Below are positions 12,443 through 26,600 of a stretch of DNA of 64,000 nucleotides, one piece after another. Location: assembly GCA_013365325.1 (NCBI GenBank), contig JABVXV010000103.1, positions 124,001 through 188,000 of the forward strand, in the 5' to 3' direction. Below the pieces are notes generated by a model, which made no database searches, was not told the origin of the DNA, and saw nothing but the letters and a program-made list of their open reading frames with translations. Each line of letters begins with the position of its first letter. Position 1 is the stretch's first letter. This DNA is from Dipetalonema caudispina (Eukaryota; Nematoda; Chromadorea; Rhabditida; Onchocercidae). A program made the translations under genes and the position numbers.

Positions 12443-15400
12443 TCATAAAATTTTGCACCAATTTGAATATAAACTAACAGATTTTCCTTCTGCCATTGGT
12501 AGAATCGGATGTGCTCTTGTCTTCTGAGCTTCAAATTTCTGAATCTGCTTTACCAATGTTGCATCTGTTTTTTCAGATTCAGACTCCTGCATAGTTTCAC
12601 GTTTTGCTTCACCTTCACCCTTTGCCACTTCAGCTTGTTCCTCAATGGTTGGTATTTCGACACTGAACGAGTAAACAAATTTGGGATATTTAATAAATGC
12701 TAAAAATTTATAAATTAAAAGGAAAAAGTAAATGAGTAAAATCAACTCACTTACTTTCAGATCGTACTTAAAGGTTACATCTCAAGCAGTTAGAAATTTT
12801 TGGTCAAGAATATCTGATTGTAAATAAGCCAGAAGAACTTATAAAATAAATAAAAAATCGAAATTAGGATGAACATATTTTTTAAATATGAAAAATGGGA
12901 AAAATAATGTTTCTTTATATGTTTAATTTAACTTAAAACTTTTAACTACCTGAAACGGAAAATATTCACAAAGTTTAAAATCCAATTACTTACTTCTGTT
13001 TTGTTTTATTTTCTGACTTGATCTTATCTTTTTCGATTTCGGGACTTTGTGTTCCTTGAACCAATGTTTCAAATCCCTTAACATTTTTTTGCAGTAGAAT
13101 ATATGATATTGTTATTGGCTTAATAGCCGAAAAAACTTCTTGATCTTAAATGACATTCTTTTTCATCTGGAACATTAAGCATAGATTGGTCAAAAATTGC
13201 TAGAAATCTAGCAGAAATAGAGGAGAAAGTTAAAACAGTGCAGGATGGATGCATGTAGGGATTTTATGTACAAATAGCGCCAAAAAATCAACAATAACAT
13301 AATTAATAAAATGAGCAATAGCGGAATTTAATCAATTTTGTTGCTAAAATTTAAAAGCTTACAACAAACTGAAGCATAAATTTGCTTCATCTTGAAACAG
13401 TGTGCATATGTATCAATTTCTTTTTTGAATGTTTAATGAGTACAGCACACATCAAAAACCGAAATCCTTCTAACAATCAAACAAAACAAGAAGGATAGAC
13501 TGAATAACTGGGTGAAACCGGTCTAAATCCTGTTTTTATTACTCGAAAAGTTCTAGTAATTCAGAGATAACGATTTTAAGTAAGAGTTTAAAATAAATCT
13601 TCGAATCTTTCTTAAGATCATTATCTTAGTACTAAAAAAATTTTGAAAAAAATTAAGAAATAAACAAAAATGTAAAAAATAATAAAAGCAAAAAAGAAAA
13701 AAAAGAACTTAAAAATACCCTTAATGAACGCTGCCCCATAGCTCTGGCTTCTTCTGCAAGGATCATTTCAATAGATTTTTTCTTCGGTGGTACTGGTGGC
13801 GGTACATTTTTGGGTGGTAGCACGGGTAGCCGTAATGAAACCGCGCTTTCTGGTGATGGTGGTGGCGCACGGTTAGGTGGATCGCTACGATTTACAGATT
13901 TTTCTGCGAAACTTGTCTTTGCAGACTAAAATTTCCTTCTTTTGTTTGCCCTTTATGCTTTATTTTTAAATGCGAATGACATAATTTCACATGTTGAAGG
14001 AAGTTATTTTTAGGTTAAATGTTATTTTGAAAATATTACGCAATTGAAGAACCGTTTATTGCTTTTTTGTAATGGATAAGTAAGTTAACTAGGCAAAAGG
14101 TCAGAACCAATAAAGTCCTTAATGTTAAATGCAATTAGTGAAGAATTATCATAGTATTCTTGCGTGATCACCTGTTTTAAATTTAAAAACAATATGCTTT
14201 TTCAAATTGTTCATTTAATTAAAACTTTTATTTCCTAACTCAATTTCGATAAAAAGCATTGGCAATTCGCACTATGTCGTCCATATTATTCTTTCCAAAG
14301 TTCTCCCCTTTTTTCATTTTTCAAATTTTCAGGTGATGCCAAAATAATTCAAGCAAGCGGAACTAAAAAAAATCTAAGAGAAATTGATTTAGAATAATGG
14401 GAAAAAACTAAGAAAGTTGGGGAAAAGAAAAGTTTACAAAAATGAAAAAAAAAAAGAAAAAAAATTGGAGCACAGTTGAAGCAAAGAAAGAAAAAAAAGT
14501 TATAGGGAAGTAAAATGAAAGCATATTTAAATTAATAGAGAATTGAAATTGAAAACACTGTGAATAACGGACGTTAAAAGTTAAAGTGGACCGTTGAGAT
14601 GAAGCAGCAATAAATTTGCTGAAAACCTAACTGCGAATAAATATTGTGTAATACCTGAACTTCTGGCCTAGTTTTCTCTTGTATCACATTGATTTCCGCT
14701 TCTGTGGTCATTCCATCCTGATCATTGCCTTTGATCGGGATAGTTGATTGCAATACATTCTCGCTAGTAGTTGAAGTCATCGAGAACTTGAAGATATCTT
14801 CTGGAGTTAATGAAGGAGCACTGTTGCTTGCAGGATCGGGTACTGCATGCAGCGCTTTCTTTACATCTACCACATCCTACAGATCCATTCCATTACTCCT
14901 TGATGTTGAGATTATGTCATAATAAATTTACTCCATTCAATTTGAAATATATGCTATTCAAAGATTTCTACTATGGATCAAATATATGCGGCATGATCAC
15001 TGTAGAAAATGTTACCCGAAAAACTTGAACAGCAATTAAATCCAAATATGATACAGACAACATGCAAAGGTGTAAACAGTTAATGTAGCAAAATCAATTG
15101 ATGTATACAGCACAGCTTAATGTACAGTGTGCGCTTCAATCAAATGCTTATGTAAATGAATAATTAAAGCAGAATTTTCAACCTCCAGTGAATTAATGTT
15201 CACATTTAGGAAGAGACAAGTCAAAGTTTACTTTGGATTCTCTACTATAAGCATTTCAAGAGAGTAGTAAAAAGGGAGAAACGTGTTGTATAATAATATA
15301 AGTGAGTCGAAATAAAATTAAAAATTAAAATTACAACGATAGAAAAGGCAGTTATTTGGGTTGCCATATGTAGAATTTATTGCAGAGAATAGGGAGGGGA

Positions 15401-18400
15401 GGAGAGGGGAGAAAGAAAAAAATTGAAATCGAGAAGTTTACCTCGTCGGTAAAGCGCTTGACATTTTCTTCAGGTTGTGATGGATCAGATATAAACTTGA
15501 TTTTACGCTCAGCTTCCTCTTCATTAGCAACGCCTGATTCTGGTGCTACTTCACTGTAGTGCTGAAATAAATTCTACATATGACAACAATAAATTCTACA
15601 TATTCCTCAGGTTACTGTAATTTCGAATTCATGTAGTTTTTGAGATGTAGCCATATTGTATAAATCGTACGGATGAGCATTTCTTGGATCAGTGATGCAA
15701 AATAATTCTTTTATACTTTCTCTCGTTCCCGCTTCAACTCAATTTGCATTAATAATTCGATGAACTTTAGTTATTTTCTCAAACTTTTGCCGCCTTATTG
15801 AAATATTTTCTTGTTTCTTATTGAAAATCTCAAAATATTCACCTAATGCTCCAATCCTGATGTGGATTTATCACAATTTAACAAAATTATTTCATGTACC
15901 TGTTCTTCTACATGTTTCGATGCAATAATCGACGTTTCGGTGATCTCCGGATGTTGCACCACTTGAGATTCTGTCTCATCGGCGGAATTTAGTTTCAGCT
16001 CCTGAGAAATCATTTCACTTAAATCGTTAATAGTTCCAACGTGTTCATCCTGAAGCTAAAAGAAGATCCAAAAAATTTTTTCAAATCATTAGGAGAGAAA
16101 AAATTATTCTCAGGGAATAGCTTTATCTGATTCATATCTACACGCAACTTCATGTTTAATGACCTTTTAATTTCTTATATAAAAGATATTCAAACCTTGG
16201 TTTGCTCAGAAATAGGTGAACATTGTGGTAAGTCATTAGCTAACTTCTGCTTCTCATCTTCAGTAAATTGCCTGCAAATGCAAAGAAATACAAATTGGTG
16301 AAATATGAATAAAGGTAAATAATGTTAAATATTATGATACAATACAACAAAACCACACGTCGTCCTATTCAAATTACTCCGCTAGAAATCATATATACAT
16401 TGTCACCTGTAATGAATCGAATGACAGTAAAAAAAGTTACGATTTTTTTTTAAAATATTTGAAGCAAAAAACCAACATTTCAAATTTGCTGTTACCAGTT
16501 GCCATACTGTTGTCGTTCAGATCAATCGTAATATCATGAAGTTCCTGTCTTTGTATTCCCTATCAAATTATTCAGATTTTCTCAAAATTCACACAACTTC
16601 GAAACAAATTACAAACTGATATAGTTTTAGAAAATTTATAGACGACGTTTAGTTTTAAACTATTTGGAAATAAAATTGTCATGGGATGAAAAATTTGTCG
16701 AGTGAAACAAAAAAACTAATTTGTTTGACTATAGCTTCCTAAATTATTTGTCTATAGAGGCTAAATTCAATTTATCAACAAATGATTTTGTCTCATTGAT
16801 AGTTTATGACTTAAACAAATTTATCAGCTAATTTCTTTGAATCGAGCCAAAAAATTCCAGTGAAACAAGTATTTAATCGAATTCCGCCCAAAATTTTATA
16901 TTACTCTTTCTGATTTTATTTCATGATCATTTATGAATTGCTTGTATTCATCTCTTCATCTATTTAATTGCCTTCTAAGGTTTGTAACCCTAGACTGAAC
17001 TTGATATAAGATTTAATTTGTGAATGTTTTGAATCCAGGGAACTTTTATTTACTTTTTTTGCAAAAGAATTAATGCTCAAATGTTTTTAATTAATACTCA
17101 AATTTTACAACATTGATGATGAATAGGCAAAAAAAAAAAAAAAAACAGCGGAAACTTTACCGCTTCAGTATTCTCTTTGGTCAAATTTTTTTTCTTAAAA
17201 CTGACGAAAGGAAACAAGCAGTGGAAGCAATTCCGTTTCCTATGTTCTTTATTCAGAATTATAGGAACTGATATCAGAAAAACAAACTGTACTTGATGAA
17301 ATCGATCCAGTAAGAAAAATTGCATTTAGATTAGTCTGATAAAGTATTAGCAAAAAGAAAGGGAGCCAAATATTAAGAAGTAAATCATCCAGGTAAGTAA
17401 GATCACAAGTAATGGATTTCATTTAGGTGAATATGCAAATTAAATCATTGAAAAGCAAGCACTTGCAAATCGTTGCCATTAAATAATGATTGGTAGGCTA
17501 AGTTAAATTAGCAAGGCTGCATATGCTCTCTTCATAAGCCAAATGAGTACCATCAAATGGAATGGAACAGCCAACTTTAACAAAAAGGAGAAGCATTGAA
17601 GAGGGAAGGAAAGAGAGAAGAAATAAATATTTTCATGGTATCAGAGATGAATTAAAACAAAATTTCATTACTAGTAATTAAGTGAGCATTCAGGCTACAA
17701 GCCTATTCTTGAATTCTTTTATTAGTAATTACTCAGTTCATCACTTTCAAATTTGCTAAAAATTCGCGAATTTCGGTTTTTTTCTAAAATACTTCACTCT
17801 GAAAATAACTTGAATTCTCGTTGAAGGAAGCCTTCGTTACTTTCTTAACAATTCTTTGTATAATTGGCTAAACAATAATCGGGAAAAAAAGGAACTGAAA
17901 TTTTGAAATTTTTTAAATATCTTGAAAAACTATGCATATAGTTTTTCTATATTAAATTTAATTCACATAAAACTTTGCCATCAATTCTAGAAATTTATAT
18001 ATTTTTGAGCAAAAGCTTCAGTAATGTCATCAGCAAAATTTAATTCCGGAATTTAATGTAAACACAAATTGAATACGGACATGCGAGCATCTAAAAATCG
18101 GTAAAGATAGAAGTTGTTAGACGATTCCGTTAAAACGATTTATCTACTATAACTAAACTATTAATAATTAGATTTTTCAGGAGAGGATGTTCAGCATTGG
18201 AATACGGAATAGGAAGACTAGACGGAAGTAAGCCATCCACAAAATGTTTTGCAAACTGGAGTATTAGTAATTTATGAACTGCTGACATGCAACTATGCTT
18301 CGTTCCCCAATCTTTAATGCATGCAACATAAAAAGGATAAGGGTCAAAGTGAAGCATTTCTTTCCGGTTGGGCCAAGATCGATTAAATGACTGAAATGAA

Positions 18401-20552
18401 TTAAATGGCTGGATAAGTAATAAAAGAAATGGAAAGGATGGGATATAAGAAATAATAAGAAGCTAAAATAATGCAACATAAAGCAGCAACGAACGATAAG
18501 AATGGAAGATGAGGACATTTGTGGTAAGGCCTATAATGCCTCATTCAGGCATCGGATGGATATACCAATGAGGTATCGTTTTTTTTTTGCCTCCTTTCTG
18601 CCTGTTTGAAAAATGTGGCGAAAATGTCTAGAAAATTAATCGGCCTGGTAATGGACTACTCTGAGTGATACTCAATTTTCTCATTCCATACTAAAATTAG
18701 TAATCGAATTCTGCAAGAAGCTTTTTTTTTTTTACTTTTCTAAGAGTTTCAAGCATGCAGGATAAATGCGAGAAAGACTTGCTGCGAAGTTGCGACTTCA
18801 TTATCAAATTTTTAAGATAACGAAGTTTTAAGACTGTAATTAGTAATTCTAATAAATTAACTGACCAATAACTTCATGTTCAATAAAAAAGCAAAAAAAA
18901 AAGAATACTTCACAAATATTGGAATATTCTTTCTGGAATTCTTCGTCTATTATATTGGCATCTACATCTGCTTTTTCAGCTTCCTTTAGCTGCCTGTCAT
19001 CCTGGAAATTGAAAATGCAAAATTCAATCAAAAAAAAAATTTGATGAGTTTTTCCAGTTGATAGCAGGTTTTTTTTTCTAATTTTAATTTATTCGAATAA
19101 AATTTAAAAAATTTTTCATCTTGCGAATCAAAATTTCAAATCTTTCCAATTCTGATTTCAACTCAACATAAATTTAAATTTCGACAAACATACCCCTTGA
19201 TCTGTGACAACATCAACTGTTTCCGGTTCCTTCAGTTTTTTGCTAAAATCAAATGCTTCCTCCAATAAACTGTCTACCTCATCCGCTTTATGATTCACAA
19301 CATCGCTCAATTTTGCAGTCTCAATATCTTTCGGTTCCTCCATATCATAGTCGTCATGATAAACACCACTTTCGGAAAGGGTGCCTACCTGTTCCGGAAC
19401 ATCTTCTCCCGGTAATATGATTTTCTTGATAGCTTGTGCCTCTTCGTCATGTTCTGATTTCGGAACTATCTCTTTTACCTTTTCGGTATCTTTTCTAAAA
19501 GTGCTGCTTTGTAAATGGCCAATATCTGCAACACCGAGAAAATCATCTGTAACGGTAATTGGATTTGCTTCTAAGACGTCTTTTTTTACATCTTCATTAC
19601 CCTCTTTAACACAAATATCACTCATTCCGATTATTTGCCTCTCGCCGTCATCAAATCCATGCATGATATCTTTTTCTTCATTATCCATTTTCACATTGAT
19701 TTCATTGATTTTTTCATCGATTCCTTCCTTAATACCTTTCACTTTTTCTTGAACAGATTCTTCTACACTCACTATTTTTTTATTTGTTTCCTCACTTAAT
19801 TCCTGAAACTTCTCAACTGTCCCTTTTATTAATTCATCCATTTTTTCCGCTCCTTCTTCCAGTTTCACAGAGGTTTTTTCACTAATTTCGCTTCCAAATG
19901 TACTAACTTTTTCAGAAACTGCCTCATCAACATTTTCCGCGAATTGATGTATCTTGTCTACAGCTTCTCCTAACCTGTTCCCAACGGTTTCTTCGCATAA
20001 CTCTTTAAATCCAGTGGTAATTTCAGAAGCTATCCCGCCGACATTTTCGATAAGTTCATTCTCCTTATTTATGACTTCTAATACACTCTCAGTTCTCCTT
20101 TCCATTTTGTCCGAAGTTTCCTCTAATTCATCAGCTTTTTCAGGAATAGTTTTGCCGATATCCTCAACGATTCTATTCATTTCGTTATTGATATATCCCA
20201 AATTTTCTGAAGCTATCTTTTGGGTTTCATCACCGAATGTCACATCGCTGGTCATTCCAGAAAAAGCACAGTCAACATTGTTTACTGAATCTTTCAGTTT
20301 CTCCTTAGTTTCTTTTATCATTTCACTTACTTCATCTTCAATTCTGTGCCCCAATTTTTCAGTAGGAGTAATAATGTCTGAAATTACTTTACCCATTTCA
20401 CTTCTCAGTTTATCAAACTCTTCACCGACTTCTTCAACTTTTTCTGATAATTTATCAGTTAAATCACTTCCCATTTCTACGACATTTTGCACATTTTCTG
20501 CACTCAGTCCAGCCGAATCCACAATACTTTTCAACATATTCTCTTCTGCCAT
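12443..20552 (-). CDS. Large acidic coiled-coil protein with a proline-rich segment
   Basis: Not recognised as a named family. Exon 1 (19194-20552, 453 codons) starts at an ATG (MAEENMLKSIVDSAG) behind an in-frame stop. It encodes an almost continuous amphipathic, Glu/Lys-rich helix with recurrent E-K-V/I-x-E units, reminiscent of apolipoprotein- or LEA-like helical bundles. Further exons: 18909-19001, 16196-16271, 15900-16055, 15442-15561, 14655-14876, 13719-13925, 12994-13076 and 12479-12662 (or through to a stop at 12443). They are acidic and low-complexity. The 13719-13925 exon carries PPNRAPPPSPE and VPPPVPPKKK, which resemble SH3-binding class II motifs. Phases agree except between 18909 and 16271, where an exon of length 3n+2 must be missing. 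At least about 830 residues, no signal peptide or membrane helix: probably an intracellular structural or scaffold protein. Confidence 0.7.
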
Positions 20553-20594
20553 TTCTTGCAAATTTTCATACCCTTTTCAAATAGAATTCATCAC

Positions 20595-20600
20595 CTGAAA
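20595..20600 (-). promoter_or_regulatory. 3' splice/trans-splice acceptor of the coiled-coil gene
   Basis: TTTCAG on the minus strand, 42 bases before the ATG at 20552. Between them is a five-codon mini-frame (MNSI, stop) in the same phase as the main frame, which could act as a tiny upstream ORF. Confidence 0.4.
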
Positions 20601-23600
20601 TTGATATATTTTTAGAAGTGAAATATTTTTAGAATAATTTAAATGTGATCAATACGTAACATTGGGAACGTATTGAAAAAAAATGATTGTAAAAGAGTGT
20701 TAAATATTATTTCCTAAACTTTATATCACATTCTGACTAAAATATGATTGATGCAAATCAAAAGGTTTTTTATCTAAAAACAAATTAAACAGGCAACAAG
20801 TGTAGCAATGATTCACTAATGCTGCAAAGTTATCGAAAAAAAGAAAAAAAAGAAAAAAGAGAGCTAGAAATAGAAACCATCTTGGAATTACTGATCCTGA
20901 AGTATTGTTGCAATTCCCTTCTGGCAGATGACAAAAGCATTTTAAAGAAAGACTTAAAACAAAAAAAAAAAAAAAAAAATCTAAGCAATTACACATAAAA
21001 CGGATATACATATCGACCCTTTTGGCAAAGTTACAATTCCTCATTCTTTAGATAACAAAGAAATGAACAAAGTTAAAATTACATCTTTCTTTTATTTCTC
21101 TAACTTTGGGCTATAAGAAGTAGTACTAAAAATGAAATTAACTCTGAAAGAAGCTTAACTCAAGAATATCATTAAAATTAAAAATTTGGTTTAGAGGAGA
21201 GGAAAGATATTTAAACAATATGTTATTAAAAGTTAAATTAAAACATGAAAAATAACAACAAAAAAGCAAATGGTTTAAATTAATTCGGGCATAGATCTTT
21301 GGTTGAAGTAACATTAGCAATGTTGATAACAGTTTCCAAATTCCCACCAAATTAGATAAATTAACAAAATGACGGGAGTTTAAATAAAATTGACTTTAAA
21401 TTTACCTGAGTTAAAATAACTTTCATGATATAATTGGACAAAAAAATAAAATAAATTCGCTGCCATTCAATTAAAGCATATTTGAAAATAAATCAGAAAA
21501 TTAGAATGAATGAAAGAAAGGACTAAATAAACTGTTGCTTACACGCCACTTGCAGCTGGCAAACATTACAGCTAAAGCATCAGTTCCTATTATTCTCTAA
21601 AGTTAACGCAATGTTTTGTTAACTTATAGTCAACTGATAGCTGACAAAATCTGTTGAAGAGCTAACGGTAACAAAATGACCATTTGAAATAAGGCCTCAT
21701 TAGCAATTCATTTTATTTGCAAGGCCTCTAATAATTCATCTCATTTGAATGATACAGATAATTTCCGTCTAAATGAGAGGTTTACAACCTATTCGTATCG
21801 CGTTGTTATTCAATTAATATCATAGTCTGCTAATACTAATAGGGAATATTTGTACTTTCACAGTACTTTTTGCTATTTCATAATTTTGCAGCAATCTACA
21901 AAACAAAAAACAATGAGTCATGCATTTTGTTGTAAACTGCTGCAATATTTTGAATTCGAAGATTGGTTTCTCCTTGAAAGTGAGTGGAGAAAATTTGACA
22001 CAATTTTAGATGCCAAAGGAATTTCTTGGAAAACTACAAACTAAAACAGGAATATTGTATGATATATATTTGATTTCTTACGCATTCTGAATTGATGAGA
22101 TGAGTATTATTGCAAAGCATCGGTACACTCTCTCTACCTGTTCTAATTTACTCCGAGCGATTATTCAAAAAATATCTTAACAAGTGATTTACTTTTTTCT
22201 TTTCAACTGCAGATTAATTATCATTAACACTATAACAATTAGGATCAGATGTTACATATGATAGTTGATAGGAAGTCTTTTTCAGCTGAAGTCATAAATT
22301 TGTCGGGTTTCGCTAATTCTTAACATTTTATTTAAAATCTTTCGAAATATATCGAAATTTGCAGCTCTCCTATTTGAATGAAAAATGATTAGATTGGAGC
22401 ATTAAAGAGATATTTTTATAAATGAACTTTAAACATTGTGTTATTTCCGGTAGTATCATCTTTACATTCGATTTTAATTTGTATAATTATGATAATATCA
22501 TCAACGAATATAAGTTCAGAAGGAGTGATACAAAAGAAGCGCATCATGTATTGCAAATAAATTACCATGTAGAATCATTTTTAGAAATAATTTCTTGAAT
22601 GATTCCACACGTAATTAATTTAATTATACATATTCAGCGATAATTTTCCATTGGAAAGTACAAATTAATTGTTATATATTAGGAAACAATTAATTGAGCT
22701 TCTCATTTTTGTGCCATAATCCAAAACCGAAAATGCTCTAACACAATGATAACCTCTGCTACTCTCTTAATTCTATTACTATAAAAAACTATTTATTCAT
22801 CGATAATCGAGAACTTGGCTACAAGTTAATGTTTGTTTTTAGAACTTTTTTGGACTAAAGCAATTAGATCAGATAAAATTAAAGGTGAAGAGAAAAATTA
22901 ACTCAAAAAAGTTCACGTTTTCATTCTTTTAGAATGAACTATTATCAAATTTAAAGGAGGCGTTTTAGGCAGCCAATGGTAACAATAAATTACAATAAAC
23001 ATCTCTTCAAATGATTGATTTACTCGAAATGCTTCGTATAAGAAAAATACATTGGTCATTTGACTATAAAATATGGAAGAAGCATTCGAAAGTAACCATA
23101 ACTATCCATTGTATCGACCGACTAATTAAAATGATAATTTTTCAAATTTATATTTAAATATAAAATAGAGAAATTTAGCTTAAAAATATGAAGAACTATT
23201 TCCCGATATTAGCAAAGCGAAAAAGAAATGCTAAAGATCAATTTTCATCACAAAAAGTCGCAATTGCATATCATAACTTAAAATAATATCCGTTAAAATA
23301 AATATGAATAGAGGAGATAAAGCGTAAGGAAGAACAGTTGTCTGATTGTCATCAACGCGATTGATTTTAGAAGATGAGCTTAATCAAGGGGAGTTGAAGT
23401 GGAAGAGGGAGAGAGAGAGAAGCTTCAATTTCTGAGTGCAAATCCATCTGAACATGTCATAGAGATTGGGAAGAAGGTTTGATAGCTCAAAAATAAGCTA
23501 AGGTATGATCATTGAATGGATGAATTAAGCACTGACAATGGACCCAAGTAAACGATCTTCTTGATGATGGTATTTTTTCAGAGAAGATATCATGACGAAG

Positions 23601-26600
23601 TTCACTCCTTTCTCATTTTTTTCCATTCATCATTTATCACTAATCATTCTCCATCAATTGTCATCAAATTATTACTGATTTGGAGGTTAATTATTTGCAA
23701 AATAAATTTCTACAGGATAGTGTATTTTAGCGGATAATCAAGTAACGATTGAATTTTATTAAATTATGAAAATGGAAGATGAATGATTGTGGGAGAAAAC
23801 TTCGAGAAAATATGATGATTCAACTAAGCTGAGGTAACCCATCAGTTCTTCTAGATTAAACCGGTCCTACAGAATTCTGGCAAAAAAAGGAATATACGAA
23901 TAATTCTACGATCTGAGCAAAAAAAAAATTCCATATCAGTGATTGAAATGATCGATCATCAGCCTATTTAGACTGGAACATATCAAGTGCATTACATGAT
24001 ATCAATGCCTGTTGCAACCACAAATGATGGGTAGGAATATGAAGGAAGTGCTGCTTCCTTAGATCTGAAAATCACTGCTCGTTGAAATTGAAAGTTGTGC
24101 AAGAGAGCAAACAGTTGTTCAATCACCGCCTCACGATACTTTCCTCATCTGTGGTATATACTGCAACAGAAAAGCATTGCTTCCCCTATCCATAGCATAA
24201 CCATTCTTCCTTCTTTCACTATTCCATTTGGCCTTTCTCTTTATTCTATTCCATTTCACCCAGTCCAGTAATAAATAATTTTTTTTTCCTAATGTATTCG
24301 AGTTCGAAATTCCGACATAGCCCATCATCCCCTCCACACATCTACACCTTTCTCTCTATCTCTGACCAATCATTTTTAAAAACTGAAAATTAATTATCAA
24401 TGAGATTTTTCATTTCTCTCGAAGCATATTCATTCATGGCTGTAAAGACTGTCTATTCAGATTATTAACTGCAATCAGCAGGATATTGAAAAAGATGGAC
24501 AGATCATAATAAGTTATTTAGTAATGCTCGTAGTGGTTTGTTTTATTAAAAAAAAAAAAAATCCCGTAGTTATATGACAGTTGCAAGCGGTCAAGTTGCA
24601 AGCATCACATATTTGTGCGACATGACAACTTCGCACTTCTTTTTGCGCTCAATATTGAAGAGAATAAATTTCTCAAAAATTCGGTTTCAAAATTAAAAAA
24701 ATAACTGACATGGTCACTTCTGTCTAGTACTAGTTGTTCATGCAACGCTGGACACTTCTTTCTCGTCAAGAAATTTTCCAGTTATACCATCATTAACAGG
24801 AAAAGAAAAGTAGGAATTTAAACAATAGTTTAAATTGAGATTTAAGCAGTAATAAAATCGAATAAATGCATTTTTTTGATTCCCACAGTTAATGACAACA
24901 GCCATGAATTCAATAAATAAATCGGCCAATTTTTCATATCTAAAAAAATCACAGTCAAACATATTTCTTTATAGCAGAAAAATGTCCAGAACATAAACTG
25001 GATTTATTAATTGAAATTTAAACAGAAACAAATTTAAATAAATGGATTTTTTTTAATTCTCTAAACTTTTACAGGAGTACTACTTCAATCATACTTTGAT
25101 TCCAATCCAGTTATCAGCTAATAAGAATTATTTGCAGTCAGTTTATATCACCGTGATGTATTAGAATTTCCCATGACTAATAATACATTCCTCTTATCAT
25201 TCAGCATAATTAATTAATTTAAAGATTCAATGAAAAGACTTTTCATCTTACGAGGCATTTATTTTGCCGATAAGATCATTTTCAAAGCCTAAATTTGGAA
25301 TCACATAATCGACTTGAACGATAGATATCATATTTTGCACACTGAAAGACTTCTAGTTATTTGTAGTGTGGAAGCAGAAGCAATTCGACTACTACTTCTA
25401 TTCTTCTCTTTCGGAAATTATCAAATTTCATTTCTGGCAACAAAATGTAAACAAAATGAAATAAATGCAAGAATTTTCAATATCTTTCCAAAAAATAATA
25501 ATAATTTTGCCATCAAAAAAAAAAAAAAAAAAAATGATAATAGATTTTCCTGAAAGATTGATGAGAATAGAATATATTTCATCCCGTTTTCTTCCCACCT
25601 ACTAAATGATATTTATTTAATTTATCCCAAAAGTTTTTTGAATGAATCAACAAAGTCGGTCCAAAAGATATATAACATCATTAAATATTGTCAATTAAAG
25701 TCGAATGCTAAAAAACAAAGCAGCTAATAAAGTTGATAGAATAAAAGTATATAATGCAAGTATACTGTCTAGTATTGATAATTCAGTTCAAGTGATAACG
25801 AATGAATGCAATGAAATAATAAGTTAGAGTATTGCTTAAAAACTCTCTGAAAATGCTACTAATAAGAAGACAATGATAATAGCGATAAGATAACATGGTG
25901 AGAATAGTATGATGAGGTAACAAAAATAAGGTCGTATTAAGATAGTGGTGATAACGATAAGGAGCTAACTTACATTATGTGAGTGTAGTCGTGAAGCAAA
26001 ATTGGAGAGAACAATAAAAGTTATTCACTTTATTGATAACTATCTGATAAAGAACTAATCAGTAAATGATGAAGGTGAGATACCATTAACTGAAGTTGGT
26101 GGTCAATATTTGGGATGGCCAATCATTGCTAAGTCTCAGCACCATCCCGATAAACACCGGGATGATTTATTCTGTTATATTTAAATGCATAAGATTGCAG
26201 ATAATGCGCATTAATTCATATAATTACTTTGTTAAAATACAATTATCACTATTGACACCGTTACTTTGACAGAATATAAGTACATGATGAAAAATGAAAT
26301 GATAAGAAAGTAAAATTGTGATCATATTAAATAATTGCTTCTCAAGAGAACTTCTGAACTAAAGCTAAAATTTCACAATTCTTAGTTTAAATTAAGAAAC
26401 TGCGTTTATTTCAAACGAATTAAGCAAACTGATTAGTGATAATGTTGAAATATTTTAGACAGACAGTAGTCTAAAAAAAAATAATATTGATGTTATAAAT
26501 GAATTTTTTTGACAGCTATTGCATTGCATACAATAATAATAGTTCAAAGCTCAACTCTTCGTTACCAATTGACTCATCGTTGTGCTTTAGAAATTTTAAG

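Noticed and set aside
18130..18518. Two overlapping minus-strand frames of 75 and 84 codons in an intron of the coiled-coil gene
   Set aside because: They are in different phases, lack splice signals that fit the gene, and are rich in Phe/Leu/Ser as expected from AT-rich noncoding DNA.
24131..24337. 68-codon minus-strand frame in the gene desert
   Set aside because: No splice context or recognisable domain; probably chance.
26141..26164. GC-rich hairpin CATCCCG/CGGGATG
   Set aside because: A 7-bp stem is too short to support an RNA gene or terminator in a eukaryotic intergenic region.
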